Assembly (NCBI RefSeq): GCF_014651035.1
Contig: NZ_BMWC01000008.1
Span: 1-64,000, forward strand
From: Streptomyces lomondensis
Lineage (GTDB): Bacteria; Actinomycetota; Actinomycetes; Streptomycetales; Streptomycetaceae
Direction: 5' to 3'
Length of the DNA stretch: 64,000 nucleotides
The notes below the pieces were generated by a model. That model was not told the DNA's origin and made no database searches. It saw only the letters and a list, made by a program, of their open reading frames with translations. The stretch's first letter is position 1; every line of letters begins with the position of its first letter. A program made the translations under genes and the position numbers. Positions 50,899-59,349 of the stretch are shown here, in pieces.

Positions 50899-51977
50899 GC
50901 CCAGGCGTCCCGGAGATCGGCGGCGTAGTAGCCCTTGAGTACGCTCCCGGCTGCCTTGATGTTGCGGGACGTGATGGGCTCGTTGTCGGCCGTCATGTAC
51001 TCCGCGAGCATCCGCGACAGGCGCCGGTTGTCGAGCGGCTTGCCGTTCAGGTCGGCCCAGGGGGCGTCGTCGAGGGCGTTGAGCCGGTCGAGGATGGCGA
51101 CGGTGGGCAGGCGGTCGATGCCGACCATGACGTGGTCGCGCAGATCGGTCAGCAGCCGAACGCCCAGGCTTCCCTTGTCGTTGGCCTTGGAGGCGGTCAC
51201 CAGCGTCACGCAGGCTGCCCGTGCCCGCTCGGGCCAGTCCCCGCCGGCCGCGTCGGCGACGGCGAGCAAAGGTTCCCACACGTCTGCCGGCCGGTCACTC
51301 ACTCCGTCCGGCATGTCCGGCCAGGCCCCCATGACGAACCCGCGTGCCTGCTCTGCCCACGTGGCGATCCGGTCACGGAGCTTGTGCCCTTCCGCTTCGT
51401 GGATGCGGGCCCGGAACGGCTCCACCTTCTCGTTCCTCGCGCGGCGTCGCATGCGGATGACGACGGAGCGGCTCAGGATCGTGTCCGGCAGCGAGCCGAG
51501 ACCGGCGACGGCGACGGCGCAGTACGAGGGGAAGGCCTGCACGGTCTGCTGCCCGCCGTCGCCGATGCACCGGTAGGTGACCCCGGTGCGGCGGTGTCCA
51601 GCGTTGAGGAACCCGCGCAGTTCCTCGTTGTCCCCCGCCTTGGGACCGAAGACTGTGTCGATCTCGTCGAACAGGATCGTGGGTTTGCCGTTGCCTGCGG
51701 AGACGGACCGGAACAGGGCGGCGGCGGACGCGTTGACGGCCGTCATGGGCTGCGGCACGAGCGTTTCGACGATTTCCAGTGCCCGGGTCTTGCCCGACCC
51801 CGGTTCGGGGGACAGGAAGGCGATCCGGGGCGTGGAGTCGAAGCAGTCGAGCAGGTGAGCGTGCGCGTCCCACAGTGCGACCGCGACGAATGCGGCGTCG
51901 GTGGGGAAGACGTTGAAGCGCCGGTGGAAGGCTTCCACCTCGTCGAGCAGAGCGGCGCCGTCGATGGGACTGGTCAT
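50832..51977 (-). CDS. DUF3631-type P-loop ATPase (AICE replication)
   Basis: A 381-residue AAA-like ATPase: Walker A LSPEPGSGKTRALE near 58-71, Walker B PTILFDEID near 100-108, sensor-type SRSVVIRMRRR near 175, then a DUF3631 C-terminal region (VRLLTDLRDHVM ... YCPPPPESP). In this element class it accompanies a Prim-Pol protein, so a helicase or origin-loading role in replication is likely but unproven. ATG 51977 overlaps the upstream stop (ATGA). Its 3' end lies inside the iteron array. Confidence 0.85.
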   Translation of the reverse strand: MTSPIDGAALLDEVEAFHRRFNVFPTDAAFVAVALWDAHAHLLDCFDSTPRIAFLSPEPGSGKTRALEIVETLVPQPMTAVNASAAALFRSVSAGNGKPTILFDEIDTVFGPKAGDNEELRGFLNAGHRRTGVTYRCIGDGGQQTVQAFPSYCAVAVAGLGSLPDTILSRSVVIRMRRRARNEKVEPFRARIHEAEGHKLRDRIATWAEQARGFVMGAWPDMPDGVSDRPADVWEPLLAVADAAGGDWPERARAACVTLVTASKANDKGSLGVRLLTDLRDHVMVGIDRLPTVAILDRLNALDDAPWADLNGKPLDNRRLSRMLAEYMTADNEPITSRNIKAAGSVLKGYYAADLRDAWARYCPPPPESPLPPLPGTENAA

Positions 51978-52378
51978 GCGGCGGCCCTTCCTTCCTCGGT
52001 CCTGCGGAGCGGGCAGGTGTCGCGGTGGATGTCGTACTTGCTGAGCAGCGCGGCCACGGCGCGGGCACCGGTGGCGTTGCCGGTCTGGCCGCAACGGCAG
52101 GCGTAGGCGGCGGTGGGGGTGTCGCCGTAGCGCTTGGACCAGCGGGCCCCGTCGTAGTGGTCGCGGTAGACCGGCGGGGCATAGATGCGCAGGCCGGGCC
52201 GCTCCGGTGTGGGGTTGTCCGGGTCACCGGCCTGCGGCTCAGGGCTTGTTCGGACGCCCTTGCGGGCGACGCCTGTCGGCTCGCCCACGGCCGCAGCGTC
52301 CACAGGCTGTGGAGCGGCATGCAGCCTGATGGGGCGGACGGTGGGGCAATCCAGGGCGGGGGGAGTCGGCGCCGTCAT
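51974..52378 (-). CDS. Small Cys-containing protein of the replication operon
   Basis: A 134-residue protein of unknown function. Residues 60-134 hold YGDTPTAAYACRCGQTG and a later DTCPLR, giving CxC, His and Cys residues that could bind zinc. The N-terminal half is Pro/Ala-rich. It overlaps the Prim-Pol stop and the DUF3631 start by ATGA on both sides, so it is translationally coupled in the replication operon and presumably part of the same function. Confidence 0.75.
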   Translation of the reverse strand: MTAPTPPALDCPTVRPIRLHAAPQPVDAAAVGEPTGVARKGVRTSPEPQAGDPDNPTPERPGLRIYAPPVYRDHYDGARWSKRYGDTPTAAYACRCGQTGNATGARAVAALLSKYDIHRDTCPLRRTEEGRAAA

Positions 52379-53292
52379 GCCGCCTCCCGTGGGGTGGCGT
52401 GGGCGATGATCCAGTCCAGTGCGCTGCGGATCGTCGTGCGGCACTCGGCCGGCGGCAGGCCCGTAGCCTCCCCCGCCCCCTGGATTGCCTCCTCCACCAC
52501 GTGCCGGGGGATGTCGCCCCACGCCACGAACCGCCCCACCTTGCAGGCGCTGCGGTGCAGCGTGTTGTTCCGCCCGTTCGGCCCGCCCTCGGTCGCGGCG
52601 GCGATGACCGCGCACTCCCGCTCCAGCGCCACCCGGGCGGCGAGGGTGCCGTCATGGACCCGCACGGGCACCGCAGCGGGCCTGTCAGGTTCCGTGAGCA
52701 ACGCGGTGAGCCACGCGGGGAGTTCGGCTACGGGTGCCTCGTGGGCGACCTCGTAAGTGCCGTCGGGTGTGGTGCTGCCGGGGGCGACGACGTAGCCGCC
52801 CCAGGCGCGGGTGTCGATGTGCGGCCCGAGCCGTTCCACGCTGCACTTCAGCCGCACCCCCGTGGGGGCGGTGAAGTAGAGGTGTTCACCGCGCGCGGTC
52901 CGCACCCGGTAGGTGTCGGGGAGGCCCTGTCCGGCGCGCTCGCAGAGCGCCTGCAAGGAAGTGGCGCCGTCAGGCGCTCCTTGTGGCTCTTCCGCCTTGA
53001 CCGGGTCGAGGTCGATGACGAGCAGCCCGGCCGGGCCGGTCGCGATTCCGACGTTGTAGGGCCGGTGGGCCCACGCCGCGTGGATCAGATCCGGGTCGGT
53101 GGTGGCGCGCTCTTCGGGGGTGCGGTGCCCGTCGGCGCACCGGCCGGTGCGGGGGCAGGCCCGTTCGGCGTGCCCGGCTGGCCGCTTGCTGCCGGGGTGC
53201 AGCGGGATGACGGGCCAGCCGCGTTCGGCCGCCGTGAGCGCGGACGCGAGCAGCGGCAGGCACTCCAGGCTCGCGGTCGTGATCTCGCTCAT
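52375..53292 (-). CDS. Bifunctional DNA primase/polymerase (Prim-Pol)
   Basis: A 305-residue protein of the AEP superfamily. Residues about 15-190 carry Prim-Pol hallmarks: GWPVIPLHPGSKRP, TGPAGLLVIDLDP with the metal-binding acidic pair, RGEHLYFTAP and GGYVVAPGS. The C-terminal 100 residues (GRNNTLHRSACKVGRFVAWG ... AECRTTIRSALDW) form the common PriCT-like helical end. It should prime and extend DNA during autonomous element replication. ATG 53292 overlaps the methyltransferase stop. Confidence 0.92.
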   Translation of the reverse strand: MSEITTASLECLPLLASALTAAERGWPVIPLHPGSKRPAGHAERACPRTGRCADGHRTPEERATTDPDLIHAAWAHRPYNVGIATGPAGLLVIDLDPVKAEEPQGAPDGATSLQALCERAGQGLPDTYRVRTARGEHLYFTAPTGVRLKCSVERLGPHIDTRAWGGYVVAPGSTTPDGTYEVAHEAPVAELPAWLTALLTEPDRPAAVPVRVHDGTLAARVALERECAVIAAATEGGPNGRNNTLHRSACKVGRFVAWGDIPRHVVEEAIQGAGEATGLPPAECRTTIRSALDWIIAHATPREAA

Positions 53293-54509
53293 GCCGCCAC
53301 CCCCCATGCGGGCGCGGCGGTGGTTGCCCCCAGCAGCAAGCCGTAGGCGTGGTGGGCCTGTTGGGGCACTACACCGTTGCCGAGGATCTTGAGCTGTTCC
53401 CGGCGGGGGATGTCGGGGACGGCGGTGACCCAGCCGGCGGGCAGGCCCATCATCCATTCCGCGAACGCCGGCGACAGGCGCCGGTTGCCGCGGGTGCCCG
53501 GCTCGGTCGGGCAGGGCGCCGGACGTCCGGTGACGCGCTCCCAACGGCGGATGGCGGGCCCGTAGTCGGTGCCGTCGGCCGCTACCCACCGCCCGTTGAG
53601 CCGCACGGCCTGGCCGGGCAGGTAGTACCGGCCCGACGCGTCCCGCTGGTTCGGCCCGCCGTGCGGTCCGTCAGACGCCTTCGGGGTGGGCAGCAGGTTG
53701 ACGACCACCTCGTCGAGCGGGCGCGTGTTCCTGCCCAGCAGGCTGCGGACGGCGTCCGTCAGGGTGCTGCCGTAGCCGCTTCCGTACGGTGTTCCGTCGG
53801 ACCGGAAGTTCGCGGTCCCCCTCGAATCGGCCGCTGTGGGCGTGGGCAGCAGCCTCACTCCTCCGGCGGCGCCGGGAGCCTGGTGACGACGGTCCGCAGG
53901 TTCATCCCACCCTTGCGCTTCGGGGACGTTCCGGGACCGCCAGTGCCGTCCGCCGTGGTCGGGGTCGGCATCAGCGGGATGGGCAACTGCGAACCACCGG
54001 TCCCGCGGGTGCGGGGCTCCGACTTCGGCGTCACCAGCTCGTAGACATGTCCACCGCGCGTCATACCCGAGCGCGGCCAGGTCCGCGGCGACGACGTCCA
54101 GCCCCCTCGAGCGGAGCGCCGCCACGTTTTCCAGGAAGACGAGGCGCGGTCGAAGGACGCCCACAGCCTCAGCGACGTTTTTCCAGACCCGCGACCACTG
54201 CCCATGGATTCCGTCCCTTCGTCCAGCGTTGGAGATGTTGCGGCAGGGGAAACCGGCCCCGACCACGTCCGGGGCGTACAGGTCCCGCACCCGGTGCCAG
54301 TCGACGGCGGTGATGTCCCCGAGGTTCGGCACCCCGGGGTGATGCGCGGCGAACACCGCCGCAGCGAACGGGTCGGACTCGGCATAGGCGGCGACCTGGC
54401 CGCCGGTCCCGGCACCGATGGCCTCTTCGAGTCCGCCGTAGCCGGCGCACAGCGCCAGCAGGCGGGGCGGCGAGCCCGAGGCTCGCCTGATGTCGGTGGG
54501 TTGCGTCAT
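53289..54509 (-). CDS. DNA cytosine C5-methyltransferase
   Basis: A 406-residue modification enzyme. Motif I LALCAGYGGLEEA (20-30), motif IV GAGFPCRNIS with catalytic Cys89 (PCR rather than PCQ), motif VI LENVAAL (126-132), motif VIII-like PRDRWFAVA, and C-terminal motif X EQLKILGNGVVPQQ. A variable target-recognition region lies at about 185-340. No restriction endonuclease is adjacent, so it is a solitary methylase, probably protecting the element's DNA on entry to a new host. ATG 54509 has GGAGG-like CTCCCAGC complement upstream; its 3' end overlaps Prim-Pol by ATGA. Confidence 0.93.
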   Translation of the reverse strand: MTQPTDIRRASGSPPRLLALCAGYGGLEEAIGAGTGGQVAAYAESDPFAAAVFAAHHPGVPNLGDITAVDWHRVRDLYAPDVVGAGFPCRNISNAGRRDGIHGQWSRVWKNVAEAVGVLRPRLVFLENVAALRSRGLDVVAADLAALGYDARWTCLRAGDAEVGAPHPRDRWFAVAHPADADPDHGGRHWRSRNVPEAQGWDEPADRRHQAPGAAGGVRLLPTPTAADSRGTANFRSDGTPYGSGYGSTLTDAVRSLLGRNTRPLDEVVVNLLPTPKASDGPHGGPNQRDASGRYYLPGQAVRLNGRWVAADGTDYGPAIRRWERVTGRPAPCPTEPGTRGNRRLSPAFAEWMMGLPAGWVTAVPDIPRREQLKILGNGVVPQQAHHAYGLLLGATTAAPAWGVAA

Positions 54510-54601
54510 GCTGGGAGACCTCCACAGGTCTGTTGACGGTCTGGTGGAAGGCGGCGGCCCCGGTTCTTGGCGGAAGGGGGCCGCCGTCGTCGTGAGATGG
54601 G

Positions 54602-56389
54602 TCAGGCGGCGGCGGACTCGTCGCCGCGCGTCGCGGCCAAGCAGCCGTCCGGGGTACGGACGACGGCGCCGCTCGTGGTGAGGGCCTTGACGGCCTTGGA
54701 CACGGCACCCTTGGACAAGCCCGTGAGCGTCACCAAGTCCTTCTGCCGGACGGGGGTGTCGGCCATCTCGATGGCCTTCAGTACGCGGGCGGCGGCACCG
54801 TCCGACGCGGGGGTCGTCTCGGGCGCGGTGTCCTTGACGAGCGTGAGCGTCGGGGCGCCAGCGGCTTCCACCGTGGGAGCGACCGAGCGGGACCACGGGG
54901 TGCGGTCGGGCAGGGCGATGACCACGGACTTGTCCATGTAGCGGACCTTGACGGGGTCGGGCTTGCGCTTGCCGTCCCGGATCAGCGCCACACCGGGAAC
55001 GGGCAGTTCGTCGGCGTTCCATCCCTTGGCCTGTGCGTCCTCCCCGAGGACGACGCGGGCTTCGGCCGGCGTACGCACGGCCAGGCAGATGGAGACGCCG
55101 ATCTGTGGGGCGATCTGCTTGGGGATGCCGTCGCCGATGGTGGGCTTCTGCGTCATCCACCACAGGTCGATGCACGCCGCGCGTCCCATGCGGGCGATGG
55201 ACTCCAGGGCCGGAAGTGCGGAGCGGTTGACGGTGCGGGTCTTGCCGTCGCCGGTCTCGGTCTCGTAGGGGACCTTGTCGGCGGCGGTCATGACTTCGGC
55301 GCCCTCGTCGACGACGACCGTGATGCGCGGCCGGCCCAGGGTGGGGGTCCATGTGTCCTGTCCCTTGGGCAGGATGCTGAGCCGCTCCAGCATCTCCGTC
55401 TCCAGCTCATCGGTCACGTCGATGACCTCGTGCGGGGTGGAGGCGACGCGGGCCCGGTGGTCCCACAGGCGGCCTTCCACGCGCTTGAGGTCGATGATGA
55501 CGAGCGCGTTCGTGGCGCCCTCGGACGCGTCGAACAGCAGCGGCCGGGACGCCACCGACTTGCCCGCGCCGGACCGTCCGGCGATGAGCAGCCGTTCCCC
55601 GAGCGGCACGGTGACCTGCTCGCCGGTGACGGTGTCGATGCCGAGGGAGCGCCGCTCGGGCGTCCATGTCAGGTCGTCGCCGTCGGCCGCGCTGCGGGTG
55701 CGCACGGTGAGTTCGGCCCAGCCGCCTTGCTTGCCCGCCTTGATCTGCATGCGCAGGCTCGTGCGGGCCCCGAGCAGGGCGCGAATGTGGTCCTCGGCCG
55801 CGCGGAGCTTGGTCGCGGTCCAGGTGCCGTCGAGGCGGACGGCGCACACGATCCCGGCTTCGGTCAGCTTGGGCCGGCCGGTCAGCGTCCCGGCGAGCCC
55901 GCGCTGTTCGGCGTGTTCCCTCCAGTGCTGAGGCTGAAGGCGCTTCAGCAGCGCCGACTCCTCAGCAGTCGGCTTCAGGCCGCTGGTGTCGCGCTCGCGC
56001 ACCGCGATCCACACCGACAGCGCGGTGACGGCCGCGACGACGGCGACGGCCGACCACACCCACACGCGCGCAGAGACCTGCGGCAGCCACACGTATCCGG
56101 CGACACCGAGCGCGGTGGCCGTCTTGGTGGCTAACAGCCACATCGGGTCCGGGACGCGCCGCTTGGCGGTGCGCAACTCGCGCTCGGCGCGGTGGCGCAG
56201 GGGGGTGACGCCCTCGGGGTCGATGGCGCGTGCGGTGGCGAGCGCCCGACGAGCGTCGCGCACGAGGGGCTTGCGTTCGGCGCGCAGTGCGCGGCGGCGC
56301 TCGGCTTCCTTGCGCCAGTGATCGGCGGTCCAGCGGGCGGCGGTGGCTGCGTACTGGCGGTGGGTACGCCAGACTTGTCCGTGACTCAC
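54602..56389 (-). CDS. traB: FtsK/SpoIIIE-type conjugal DNA translocase
   Basis: A 595-residue TraB-like protein that moves double-stranded DNA between mycelial cells. Two membrane spans lie at about 84-103 and 109-131. The FtsK motor follows, with Walker A LIAGRSGAGKS (268-278) and Walker B TVVVDEGAE near 363, plus the RMGRAACIDLWWMTQKP sensor segment. The last 60 residues form a winged helix (QKDLVTLTGLSKGAVSKAVKAL), the expected sequence-specific DNA-binding part for clt repeats. The ATG is at 56389. Confidence 0.93.
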   Translation of the reverse strand: MSHGQVWRTHRQYAATAARWTADHWRKEAERRRALRAERKPLVRDARRALATARAIDPEGVTPLRHRAERELRTAKRRVPDPMWLLATKTATALGVAGYVWLPQVSARVWVWSAVAVVAAVTALSVWIAVRERDTSGLKPTAEESALLKRLQPQHWREHAEQRGLAGTLTGRPKLTEAGIVCAVRLDGTWTATKLRAAEDHIRALLGARTSLRMQIKAGKQGGWAELTVRTRSAADGDDLTWTPERRSLGIDTVTGEQVTVPLGERLLIAGRSGAGKSVASRPLLFDASEGATNALVIIDLKRVEGRLWDHRARVASTPHEVIDVTDELETEMLERLSILPKGQDTWTPTLGRPRITVVVDEGAEVMTAADKVPYETETGDGKTRTVNRSALPALESIARMGRAACIDLWWMTQKPTIGDGIPKQIAPQIGVSICLAVRTPAEARVVLGEDAQAKGWNADELPVPGVALIRDGKRKPDPVKVRYMDKSVVIALPDRTPWSRSVAPTVEAAGAPTLTLVKDTAPETTPASDGAAARVLKAIEMADTPVRQKDLVTLTGLSKGAVSKAVKALTTSGAVVRTPDGCLAATRGDESAAA

Positions 56390-56654
56390 GAGTGGTCCTC
56401 TTCTCAGGGGTGGTGGGTCGGTGGTGACGGGCCCTGCGACGGCCCGTCACCACACGCGCGTGTTACGCGGAGTGAGCAGGTTTCCGGTTTCCTGGTTTCC
56501 GAGATGGTCCCTACGCGCGTGCGCGCGAGGACGGAAACTTCCGTCACCCTGCGTCGCTACGGGGGTTGTGGCGGCCGAACGGCCTTCCGGGGGTCAAACC
56601 CCACCCGGAAGGCCCCTCAAGCGCCCTGCGGGCCGCCTACGGCCTCGGGGCGGT

Positions 56655-57020
56655 TCAGCGGCCCTTCCGGCCGCGCCGGCCGGTGCCCTTGCCGCCGTCG
56701 CCGACGGCGCGAACGACGGTGACGACGGCCCAGCCGAGCACGAGGGCGATGAACGCGAGCATCGCCAGGTTCGCGGCGATGGCGGTCAGGGCGCCGACGA
56801 GCAGCGGGCCGAAGTAGACGCCAGCCGCTACCGCACCAGCGCCGACACCGGAGCCGAGCGCGACGCGCTGCACCGTGCGGTCCGGCGGAGCCTGGTGGAT
56901 GTGCACCACCTGTGGCCCGGCAGGCTGCTGGACGGGCAGAGCGGCGGGGTCGGCGTAGACGTGGCTGCCGTCTGGGAGCTGAACGACCGTCAACGGGCGG
57001 TGTGCGGGAAGCTGTTCCAT
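56655..57020 (-). CDS. Small membrane protein, Spd-like
   Basis: A 121-residue protein. A polar N-terminus (LTVVQLPDGSHVYADP) precedes two or three hydrophobic segments (GAGAVAAGVYFGPLLVGALTAIAANLA and MLAFIALVLGWAVVTVV), ending in a basic tail GRRGRKGR. Position and topology match the spread (Spd) proteins encoded next to tra in Streptomyces plasmids and AICEs, which help distribute DNA along the hyphae. It overlaps the RRQRL gene by 31 bp. Confidence 0.75.
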   Translation of the reverse strand: MEQLPAHRPLTVVQLPDGSHVYADPAALPVQQPAGPQVVHIHQAPPDRTVQRVALGSGVGAGAVAAGVYFGPLLVGALTAIAANLAMLAFIALVLGWAVVTVVRAVGDGGKGTGRRGRKGR

Positions 57021-57361
57021 GACGCACCCTCCGGGGCGTTGTCGGGGAAAGCACAGGCAGAGCACATGCCGAGCGATGGCGGGATGACGTATCCCGCGTC
57101 GCGGCGGCAGGCGGGACAGGTACGGCGGGCGGCGTTCGCCTTGGCCAAGGCCGCCCAGCGGGCCGGGGTCATCGCACGCACCGGCTTCGCGCGATCGATG
57201 CGGTAGAGGTAGGCGACCAGCGGACCCCGCCGGCGCCGGGGCCGCTCCACCTGAGCCGCCACCCCCTGACCCCCCGGCCGCAGGCCGAGGGCGCGGAGCT
57301 GGCGGTAGGTGGCGTAGCCGTCCGGGGCGAGCCGCCACCGGTAGACGGGCAGGGCACCCAT
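56990..57361 (-). CDS. RRQRL-motif zinc-binding protein
   Basis: A 123-residue protein. The RRQRL-like stretch TYRQLRALGLRPGGQ is at 18-32, and a zinc-ribbon-type pair CPACRRD ... GMCSACAF at about 82-103. Such small proteins recur in AICE transfer operons; their role is unknown. The ATG at 57361 overlaps the upstream stop by one base. Confidence 0.8.
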   Translation of the reverse strand: MGALPVYRWRLAPDGYATYRQLRALGLRPGGQGVAAQVERPRRRRGPLVAYLYRIDRAKPVRAMTPARWAALAKANAARRTCPACRRDAGYVIPPSLGMCSACAFPDNAPEGASWNSFPHTAR

Positions 57362-58251
57362 CAGGCGACCTGAAGGCCGCGCTCGACGCGCAGGGTGTCG
57401 CGCAGGGTCCGGGCGTTCGCCGGTGAGGTGCGAACCTCACGGCGGATGCCCTCGGCCGTCAGCCTCGTGTCCGGCCAATCGGCCGTGACCTTCCGGGCCT
57501 CGTCGAGCAGCTCATCCGGGGTGCGCTTCGGACGCGGCGTGCGGGCGGCCTCGGGCACGCGGCCCGTAGCGCGGCGCGGCCGGGTCGACTCGGCAGCCAC
57601 CGCACGCCGCTCGATCGGCGCCGGGGTCGGCTGCTCGATGGCCCCGACCGGCTTGGCCGGGATGTTCGACTTCAGGAAGCCGACGGCCACCGCTCGGGGC
57701 AGCGCCGTGACGTTCGGCGTGATCGGCGCCGGGGTCGATACCGCGAGGTCAGAACTAGACCGATTCCTCTCGGTATTTGTCGATTCCTCCGCATTCGCGG
57801 TCGGCGCTGCGATCGGGGCGGGGCGGTGGTGCAGCACCTTCGCCACAAGGTCCGACCCGAAGTAGATCGATCCCACCGGCAGCGAGGTGGCCAGCAACAC
57901 CAGGGCCCAGTTCGCCGGGTCCCAGTCGGCCAGTCGACCCCAGTCGACCGAGCGGCCGTGCAGCTCCGGGACCAGGCCGTGCACGTAGTTCAGCACGAGT
58001 GAGGCGATGGTGTAGCCAGCCAGCACCCGCAGCGCGAAGGTCCGGTCCCGTCCGGCGAGCACGAGCGTCGCGATCAGGGCCAGAGCCATGAGGCCATCGA
58101 CGACGAACGGGTACAGCATCGCGGCCGTGTCGTCGGCGCCGATGGCGCCCGCAACGTCGCGCAGAGCGTTCCAGGACACCCGGAAAGCCATCGCGACCAC
58201 GACGACCAGCGCGAGCACGAGGGCCGCGCGGCCCTTGCGGTGAAGACTCAC
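57361..58251 (-). CDS. SpdB-like membrane protein (DUF2637)
   Basis: A 296-residue protein with four transmembrane segments in the first 150 residues (ALVLALVVVVAMAFRVSW; LYPFVVDGLMALALIATLVLAG; RVLAGYTIASLVLNYVHG; ALVLLATSLPVGSIYFGSDL), matching DUF2637. The cytoplasmic C-terminus (about 165-296) is polar and ends with a helix-turn-helix-like segment (DTRLTAEGIRREVRTSPANARTLRDTL). It is expected to assist intramycelial spread with TraB. The GTG at 58251 overlaps the next upstream stop by 4 nt. Confidence 0.87.
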   Translation of the reverse strand: MSLHRKGRAALVLALVVVVAMAFRVSWNALRDVAGAIGADDTAAMLYPFVVDGLMALALIATLVLAGRDRTFALRVLAGYTIASLVLNYVHGLVPELHGRSVDWGRLADWDPANWALVLLATSLPVGSIYFGSDLVAKVLHHRPAPIAAPTANAEESTNTERNRSSSDLAVSTPAPITPNVTALPRAVAVGFLKSNIPAKPVGAIEQPTPAPIERRAVAAESTRPRRATGRVPEAARTPRPKRTPDELLDEARKVTADWPDTRLTAEGIRREVRTSPANARTLRDTLRVERGLQVA

Positions 58252-58694
58252 GCCGCACCCCCTGCCGTGAGCAGGGCGGCCAGGATGAGCAGCGCCCCAC
58301 CGGTGCAGGTCAGGTCGACCGCACGGCGCAGGCATGTGAACTTGGCGACCGCGAGCCGGGAGAGACCGGCGATGTCAGCGGCCAGGTCGGTGGCGACGGC
58401 GTCTGTGATCTCCTCGGCGGTGAGCGTGGCCCACAGCGGGAACCCGTGCCGGCCGCGCAGGTTCGGGCGGGTCGAGCGCAGCAGCAGCCCGGCCGCCGCG
58501 ACCAGCAGCGCGATACCGGCCCCGCCCACGAGGTAGGCGGGGAGGTTCAGCGGCAGGTCACGGGCGACCGTCCAGGCGCCGGCGAGTACGGCGCCGACGA
58601 ACGCCAGCAGTAACCCGGTTTTGGTGTCGGTCCGCGTGATCTCGGCCTTCACCTCGGCGTGCGCGGCGGTCAGGCTCCGGGTGGTGGTGCTCAT
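58248..58694 (-). CDS. PycTM-like / integral membrane transfer protein
   Basis: A 148-residue membrane protein. The N-terminal helix (AHAEVKAEITRTDTKTGLLLAFVGAVLAG) with the conserved RTDTK, a second span (LVGGAGIALLVAAAGLLL) and a C-terminal span (VDLTCTGGALLILAALL) match the PycTM (Pycsar effector, DUF5706-type) fold, also annotated in AICEs as an integral membrane transfer protein. No pyrimidine cyclase is adjacent, so a defence role is not supported here. It overlaps both neighbours by 4 nt (ATGA and GTGA), placing it firmly in the transfer operon. Confidence 0.75.
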   Translation of the reverse strand: MSTTTRSLTAAHAEVKAEITRTDTKTGLLLAFVGAVLAGAWTVARDLPLNLPAYLVGGAGIALLVAAAGLLLRSTRPNLRGRHGFPLWATLTAEEITDAVATDLAADIAGLSRLAVAKFTCLRRAVDLTCTGGALLILAALLTAGGAA

Positions 58695-58960
58695 GCGGCA
58701 CCCCCGGGCAGGGTCGCGGCGGCGGTGCGGTTGGCCAGGATGAGACGCTCGGCGAGCACCCGGCGGCGGGCCCGGCGGATGCGCCGGTTGTCCAGCTCGG
58801 TCGGGGTGCGGTCCAGGGTGATGATCTGCGCGTCCAGCAACTCGATGTCCGCCCGAATGACGGGCATCTCCTGCTCGATCGCGTCCAGCTCCGCGTTCGT
58901 CGGCTCCATCCAGTCGGCGAACGCGGTAACAGCGTCCTGGACAGTGACGATGTGGTCCAT
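58691..58960 (-). CDS. Small DUF6284-like protein, first gene of the transfer operon
   Basis: An 89-residue, mostly helical soluble protein: a DHIVTVQDAVTAFADWMEP start, then a coiled-coil-like NAELDAIEQEMPVIRADIELL and a basic RRIRRARRR. It resembles the DUF6284 proteins seen in AICEs; no function is known. ATG 58960 follows GGGAGACC. Upstream lies a leader of about 470 nt with an rrn-like segment and hairpins. Confidence 0.78.
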   Translation of the reverse strand: MDHIVTVQDAVTAFADWMEPTNAELDAIEQEMPVIRADIELLDAQIITLDRTPTELDNRRIRRARRRVLAERLILANRTAAATLPGGAA

Positions 58961-58998
58961 GGGTCGTGGTCTCCCTAGCAGGTGAAACGGCCCGAACA

Positions 58999-59028
58999 GC
59001 GGCCCCGGTGTTCCAGCACCGGGGCCGC
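58999..59028 (-). terminator. Terminator-like hairpin in the transfer-operon leader
   Basis: Perfect 12-bp arms (GCGGCCCCGGTG / CACCGGGGCCGC) with a 6-nt loop, 39 bp before the first start codon and downstream of the rrn-like leader segment. It would block the operon unless transcripts read through. Confidence 0.7.
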
Positions 59029-59136
59029 GCGCCGTTGAAGTCGGAACATCCGGCTCCCCTCAGCGCCGCTCGTACGAGACGAGCAGCGGAGGCAACCGGC
59101 CGCAGCAGGCTGCGGAGATTGAGTCGCGCTGTACCT

Positions 59137-59155
59137 CACACGGGGACCCCGTGTG
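59137..59155 (-). other. Leader hairpin
   Basis: CACACGGGG / CCCCGTGTG is a perfect 9-bp inverted repeat with a one-base centre, between the rrn-like segment and the terminator-like hairpin. A further hairpin-prone CCGCAG...CTGCGG lies at about 59099-59115. Confidence 0.6.
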
Positions 59156-59190
59156 GCCGCCTACTTGGCCGAGGAGAGGCGGCGTAATCC

Positions 59191-59263
59191 CCATTCAGTT
59201 GTCAAGGAACTGACGCTTCCTTCGTACTCACCCGCCTGAGCTGGGCTTTCCTCCGGACGTTCC
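59191..59263 (-). promoter_or_regulatory. rrn-leader-like segment with boxA-like sequence
   Basis: On the minus strand this region reads like the host rRNA leader at 397-464: shared blocks are CCGGAGGAAAG, GGGTGAGTAC, GGAAGCG and GTTCCTTGA(C/G)AAC. Roughly four in five positions agree across 60 nt, with the difference concentrated in a small hairpin loop. In rRNA operons this stretch holds the boxA antitermination and processing signals. It lies 230-300 bp before the first gene of the transfer operon. Confidence 0.75.
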
Positions 59264-59349
59264 GCGCCGCCCCCGGTACGCCTGTCGTGGGCACAGGCGC
59301 GCCGAGGTTCAGCAACCGCTGATCCGGTCGGTGTGACCGGCGGGCACAT

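Noticed and set aside
58248..58694. Complete Pycsar defence system
   Set aside because: Only a PycTM-like membrane protein is present; no uridylate or cytidylate cyclase gene occurs in the element.
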